From the NCBI GenBank assembly GCA_007922225.1, contig ML680086.1, positions 9,303,472 through 9,367,471 of the forward strand: a stretch of 64,000 nt of DNA, given 5' to 3'. Source of the DNA: Emydura subglobosa (Eukaryota > Chordata > Testudines > Chelidae). The position numbers and the translations under genes were made by a program. The notes under the pieces are model-generated. The model saw nothing but the letters and a program-made list of their open reading frames with translations, was not told the origin of the DNA and made no database searches. Shown here piece after piece: positions 59,095 to 64,000 of this stretch. The first letter of the stretch is position 1; every line of letters starts with the position of its first letter.

Positions 59095-59270
59095 GTCTAG
59101 CTTTTATATAGTGGTTTTCATCTCTAGCTTTCAATGTGCTTTTCAAAATAGACACATATCATTATCCCCATTTTACAGTCACAGAAAACTAAGGCAGATT
59201 AAGTGATTTGCCCAAGGTTACCCAGCAAGCCAGGCAAGGCTAAGAATAGCGCCAGACCTATGGTGCTGGT
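59095..59270 (+). mobile_element. MIR-like SINE fragment
   Basis: ATTATCCCCATTTTACAG, an AAACTAAGGCAGATTAAG block, TGATTTGCCCAAGGTTACCC and AGCAAGCCAGGCAAGG follow the MIR order (core to CAAGGTCAC..CAGCAAG). Confidence 0.7.
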
Positions 59271-61434
59271 CCAGTATCATCCACTGTACCATATCTATTC
59301 TCGGCAGGTACAAAGACATCTAAGTATCTCTTCTAGCAGCAGGTTTTTGGGTTTTTTAAAAAAACTTTTGGGAGCAAGCTTAGTGTATATGTTTTTGTGT
59401 GCAGAACATGTGATGTGTTAAACTTCCTTAGAAATAGAACAGAAGTCTGCCACCAAGATAACAACTGCAAAGCTTTTCTAGAGTATCCGCAGTCAGCCAC
59501 TCACAGTAGCTTCAACATGCCCGCAACCTGCCTCCTGCAGCTGTCTCAGCCTTTGCTTGTTGTATATGCTTGTTTCCTATTAATTACATGCAGATGATTC
59601 ACAGATCTGGCCTTGCTTGCAAGTCAAATTACAGAGTGCGCTCCGGGTACTGCTTATTAACAATCTACCTCACAGGGAGCTGAAAGAAAGAAAGAATATG
59701 TACACAGCTGAAGCCCTTGAGAAAGTCTAGCACTCCTGCTATAGTGAGATCATACTGAGATTAGAGGCATCCTTAGTTTTCTGGTTTCCATCAGCAACTC
59801 TTCAATACACCTGTGTCACTTGCCAAGTGGTTGTGCAGAATGAGTTCTAAATTTTGCTTCTCTTCCCACTTATGTCTGTTCTAACCATTTACTGATATTC
59901 CACAGCAACTTTGACATTAAATTTGGGGAGGCAAAAGGGACCAATGACTTAACACAGACCTTTCAAATGTGAGATATGATTTATTTATTTATTACCCAGG
60001 TCCCCTCTTCTTACCTCATTCTTCTGTGACATACTGATGTCAAAAAGGTGCCTGGGATTCCCTCACCTCACTACACTCTGGGCATGACTACTGTGCAGGG
60101 TTTATGGCAACAAAACCATGACTTGCACTTTTATATACCTAAACACTGGCCAGGAGGAGATCACAGCCCTACCAAATCATTATGACCCACACTGCACAAC
60201 TGTTTCCTCCCCTCTCACTCATACTGCCTTTATTGAGGAAGATGATAAATTCTTGCTTCCAAAACAGATGCAAATGAGATGTTGAGCTGGCTTGATTTGT
60301 GTCTTTATATGGGCAAAACTCAGACTGTTTGTTTATGCTCTTACAAGCCTAGCTAACTTCAAAGATGAAATATTAATCAGCATGTCACTCTAGGCACAGT
60401 GACTTCCAATTAGAGGTGACAGTAACTCCAGAGAGCAACATGAGAACAGTAAAGAAATTGTAGCTGAAGAGTCAACAAGCAGAAGAAGGAAAAAGCTCCC
60501 AAAACAAAAAAGACAGGCCCTTAGGTTGGAACAAAGAGATTATCAGAGAAGCAGTCTTCCTCCTCCCATTCACAGCTCTTCACATATATAAACTGAAGGT
60601 CACGCTCAAAACAATCCCAAGCAGCAGATGTCACTAAAAGCAACTATGCAAGACACCCAAAGTCCATTTCTTCAAATCCTATTTATTCATTTCCTTGAAT
60701 TAAATAACTATGGATAACGGCTATTTCCACCTTAATGCGATCAGCAACATTATCTCACCTCTGAACAGGAGTGCATTAAAAAGGGAGGGGCCCAGTTGTC
60801 ATTTATTTGTAATCTCTCCTCTCACAAACACACAGCACAATGAGTTTGGTTTCCTCTAGGAACAGGCACAGTAATTACATCAGCCTTGACCTACATTCTC
60901 TCTGTTGCCAGGGCCTGTATTTGGTTTCTAACAGCGCCACTCCATTACCAGCTACCTTGCTTTTCTTTTCTGCTATCTTGCTTTTCTTTGTAAAGAAGGA
61001 TGTCATTTTTCTCAGCCTTAAATTGAAGAAAGAGTGGTATATAGGGGCCCATAAACTAGGTAATGAAGGGACTGTCAGGGAGGACAGGCCAAGAAACCAG
61101 CTTAACCTTAATATTAGAGCCCTGTCATCCCCTCGCTGATACTTTAAGTAGTTAGCACTTTTCATATATTAATATAACAAGCCTTTCTAAAACAAGAGCT
61201 TCAATACACATAAAAATCTCAGTTTCCCAGCTGAGTAACCGCTCACTAAAGCCCTGAGTTAAGCTCATGTCACAACACAGGTGTTTGTTATATATTGGTC
61301 TTCCACTCTACCTGCACCAGTGTCAGTACCCTGCCTTGGTCAAAGAGGAATGCAGATCAGAGGGATAGTGTTTAAGGACCTACCAGCCTGTGACCAATCT
61401 GAGTGACATAATCCCAACTATATATATAAAATGA

Positions 61435-62210
61435 TGGGGTCTAAATTAGCTGTTACCATTTAAGAAAGATCTTGGATTCACTGTGGACAGTTCTCTGAAA
61501 ACATCCACTCAATATGCAGTGGCAGTCAAAAAAGCTAACAATGTTGGGAATCATTAGGAAAGGAATAGATAAGACAGAAAATATCATATTGCCTCTTTAT
61601 AAATCCATGGTATGCCCACATCTTGAATACTGCGTACATCAAAAAAAGATTGGAAAAGGTACAGAAAAGGGCAACAAAAATGTTTACGGGTATGGAAAAG
61701 CTTCCATAGGAAGAGAGGTTAATAAGACTGGAACTTGGAAAAGAGATGACAAAGGGGGGATATGATAGAGGTCTATAAAACCATGACTGGTGTGGAGAAA
61801 GTAAACAAGGAAGTGTTATTTACTCCTTCTCATAAGACAAGGACTAGGGGTCACCAAATTAAATAAATAGGCAGCAGGTTTAAAACGAACAAAAGGAAGT
61901 ATTTCTTCACACAATGCACAGTAAACCAGTGGAACTCCTTGTCCGAGGATGTCGTGAAGGCCAAGACAACAAGAGGATTCAAAAAAGAACTAGATAAGTT
62001 CATGGAGAATAGGTCCATCAATGGCTATTAGCCCGGAGGGGCAGGGATTGCTGTTTGCCAGAAGCTGGGAATGAGTGACAGGATGGGTCACTTGATGATT
62101 GTTCATTCCCTCTGAAGCACCTGGCATTGGCCACTGTCGAAAGACAGGATACTGGGCTAGATGGACCATTGGTCTGACCCAGTAAGGCCATTCTTACGTT
62201 ATGTTTTTAA
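61435..62210 (+). mobile_element. CR1 LINE, end of RT ORF plus 3' UTR
   Basis: The left part encodes a decayed C-terminal reverse-transcriptase stretch (LPLYKSMVCPHLEYCV). The CR1 3' region follows: GGGATATGATAGAGGTCTAT, TTACTCCTTCTCATAAGACA, AGGACTAGGGGTCACC, GGTTTAAAACGAAC, TTCTTCACACAATGCACAGT, GTGGAACTCCTTG, AGATAAGTTCATGGAG, GGATACTGGGCTAGATGGAC and GGTCTGACCCAGTA. About 780 bp, 5'-truncated, frameshifted, so inactive. Confidence 0.88.
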
Positions 62211-62727
62211 GTTATGAAATTATGCAAACACACCTGTTGTTACCCTTACTTCACTTATACCACTGCTGCATATTGTGTAAACCCCATAATGTGCCTTCTC
62301 TGGAGCAGCAACTGGCCCTGTATTTGTTTGTACAGCTTCTAATATAATGCACCCTAATCATCCCATCTGGGATCCTTGTTTACTACTGCAATAGAAATAA
62401 GAATGCCTACATATATGTAAAATAAACCAAAGCTAGTCCAGGTTTACACTTGCCAGCTCTGAGAGTGTCCTTTTCAAAGGAGAGGACATAGCCACGGTAA
62501 GAGGTTTTCAACAAAAAGTTAAATGCTTTCTTAAAAGTCCAGGAATAAACATAAGGCTTCTTTGAAGGGTAAACACGCCTTTATTTTCATACAGCTTTCA
62601 TCCAGGAGGACCCCAATGCCATTTACAAAAAACAGAAGTTATTTCATCCAGGACTGAATGCAGCCACCTATAGGGTGGAATGCAGCAGTGGGAGGGGCTG
62701 GGGGTGTGCGGCTTGAGGGTTGCAGGA
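62211..62727. other. Sequence between CR1 and the right-edge inverted repeat
   Basis: No gene or named repeat recognised. AT-rich at the left, turning G-rich from about 62,690, where the repeat of the next feature begins. Confidence 0.4.
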
Positions 62728-64000
62728 GGGTGTGGGGGGGGAACGCTATCCAGCGTGGAGGGAGCGTCTCTGGAGGGCATTGCCAGGGAAGGCGAGTGAG
62801 TCCATGCGTGGGGGTGGAGGTCTGGGGAGAACAGTGGCGTACGGGGGGATATGTGGGTTGGGGGACGCTATCCATGGTGGAGGGGGTCCCTGGGAGGTTG
62901 AGGAGGGAGGGTCCCTGGGGGGTACTTGTCAGGGAAGGCAAGTGGTCCATGTGTGGGGGTGGAGGTCTGGGGGTACAGTGGCATGCCACCGCGAGGGGGG
63001 GTCCCTGGGAGGCGTTTGCTAGGGAGGGCGAGTGAGTCCCTGTGTGGGGGTGTGAGTGGAGGTTGGGGGAGAGGCGATAGGAGATGCATATGTGGGCATG
63101 AGGGCACATTTCAATGCAATGCATAGTAAAGTCATTGGGGGCAGGATCCAGCAGGAAAGCGGTCGTGGCGGACGCAGCTCCAGACGCCGCGAAGACCACC
63201 GCGAGAGAAGACGGGACCGGCCCGCCAACCGACCGTGAGAGGCACCGGACTACCGAGAGACATTTCACCCCGTACGGACCTATGTATTCTGCTTACTGAA
63301 CCATACCCCCAATGCCCCCACTGTACACTGAAATGCTCCCTCATGCCCATATATGTCTCTCTCTGTAACCCTTAAGCCCAACATCACCACGCCCCATCCG
63401 GGATACTGCAGCCCACCCCACCCCATCACTGCCCTCCCCAGGCCCCCATTCCCACCCCCACGCATGGACTCACTCGCCGCGGAAGAAGACGGGACTGACC
63501 TGCCAGTCGACCATAAGGAACACTGGACTAATGAGAGTCATTTCACCCCACATGGACCTATATATTCTCTTTCCTGCTGGATCCTGCCCCCAATGACTTT
63601 ACTATGCATTGCATTGAAATGTGCCCTCATGCCCACATATGCATCTCCTATCGCCTCTCCCCCAACCTCCACTCACACCCCCACACAGGGACTCACTCGC
63701 CCTCCCTAGCAAACGCCTCCCAGGGACCCCCCCTCGCGGTGGCATGCCACTGTACCCCCAGACCTCCACCCCCACACATGGACCACTTGCCTTCCCTGAC
63801 AAGTACCCCCCAGGGACCCTCCCTCCTCAACCTCCCAGGGACCCCCTCCACCATGGATAGCGTCCCCCAACCCACATATCCCCCCGTACGCCACTGTTCT
63901 CCCCAGACCTCCACCCCCACGCATGGACTCACTCGCCTTCCCTGGCAATGCCCTCCAGAGACGCTCCCTCCACGCTGGATAGCGTTCCCCCCCCACACCC
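62728..64000. repeat. Large inverted repeat, arms >=432 bp, cut by window end
   Basis: The left arm 62,728-63,159 is repeated in reverse complement at 63,569-64,000. The centre of symmetry is at about 63,364 and the spacer is 409 bp. The translated frames on opposite strands are residue-for-residue identical (for example 62,926-63,126 + and 63,602-63,802 -), and the 8-G/8-C run at the outer end also matches in length. The arm may continue beyond the window. Each arm contains irregular tandem units (GTCYCTGG.GG...AGGGAAGG / GTCCATG.GTGGGGGTGGAGG) starting at 62,766, 62,911 and 63,001. Either a recent inverted duplication or an assembly fold-back. Confidence 0.9.
63204..63640 (+). repeat. Diverged direct repeat (about 150 bp) within/around the spacer
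   Basis: 63,204-63,352 and 63,483-63,640 share, at an offset of 278-286 bases, GAAGACGGGAC, the block CATTTCACCCC then GGACCTAT.TATTCT, CCCCCAATG, and CCCTCATGCCCA.ATATG. The second copy overlaps the inner end of the right arm, so the locus combines direct and inverted duplication. Confidence 0.75.

Larger units (their letters stand above)
53187..61430 (-). other. DLGAP4 upstream intron sequence
   Basis: No further DLGAP4 exon could be recognised on the - strand, including the short alternative first exon known for the short isoform. The stretch contains MITEs (54,274-54,393 and 54,922-55,184), a palindromic old repeat (about 53,760-53,829), a MIR-like SINE (59,095-59,270), a poly-T run (about 58,915-58,937) and a possible single hAT end near 58,200. 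Otherwise AT-rich, with nothing identified. Confidence 0.55.

Noticed and set aside
62658..63998. Gly-rich frames repeated on both strands
   Set aside because: They arise from G-rich tandem units in the inverted repeat. The same peptides on opposite strands show the repeat, not a gene.
1..64000. CRISPR arrays, bacterial operons, tRNA or rRNA genes
   Set aside because: Nothing with regular spacer-repeat pattern, Shine-Dalgarno context or cloverleaf was seen; the window is spliced vertebrate DNA.

Overview
This is vertebrate genomic DNA. Genes are split by GT/AG introns, repeats are dense, and there is no operon structure. The repeat mix (several CR1 LINE 3' ends, a two-ORF PIF/Harbinger transposon, a DIRS-type tyrosine-recombinase retrotransposon, many short inverted-repeat hAT/Harbinger derivatives, old MIR-like SINEs) points to a non-avian sauropsid. 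A turtle is my best guess; this is inference, not proof.

Layout. At 1-10.9 kb lies TGIF2 on the + strand. It has two coding exons (1776-1979 and 7557-8138), encodes a 261-residue TALE homeodomain repressor, and has a long 3' UTR ending at an AATAAA near 10,905. At 10.9-29.5 kb is a repeat-rich spacer: a 4.37-kb Harbinger element (12,396-16,765) with a recognisable 3-bp target duplication, decayed transposase and Myb/SANT-like genes, a tiny hAT element with a perfect 8-bp duplication (17,848-17,960), and three CR1 tails. At 29.7-34.1 kb is a set of splice-bounded protein-like exons on the + strand with a poly(A) signal at 34,074. I could not assign this possible gene to a family. At 34.2-38.5 kb are a CR1 with a nested hAT insertion, a decayed DIRS element on the - strand, and a GC-rich hAT-type element.

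At 43.9-53.2 kb are the last six coding exons of DLGAP4 on the - strand, encoding 439 residues that end in the PDZ ligand QTRL. These cover almost the whole short-isoform body, including the GKAP homology region. 53.2-64 kb is upstream/intronic DLGAP4 sequence with MITEs, a CR1 and, at the right edge, an inverted repeat. Its arms (62,728-63,159 and 63,569-64,000) correspond base for base wherever I compared them.

TGIF2 encodes a nuclear repressor of TGF-beta/retinoid transcription. DLGAP4 encodes a postsynaptic scaffold linking PSD-95-type MAGUKs to Shank. They are neighbours by chromosomal history rather than by pathway. In human 20q11.23 DLGAP4, MYL9 and TGIF2 lie in the same orientation. 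Here TGIF2 and DLGAP4 converge and no MYL9 exon was seen between them. I did not find a convincing new molecular system. The items most worth follow-up are the unassigned multi-exon gene, the edge inverted repeat and the altered gene order.
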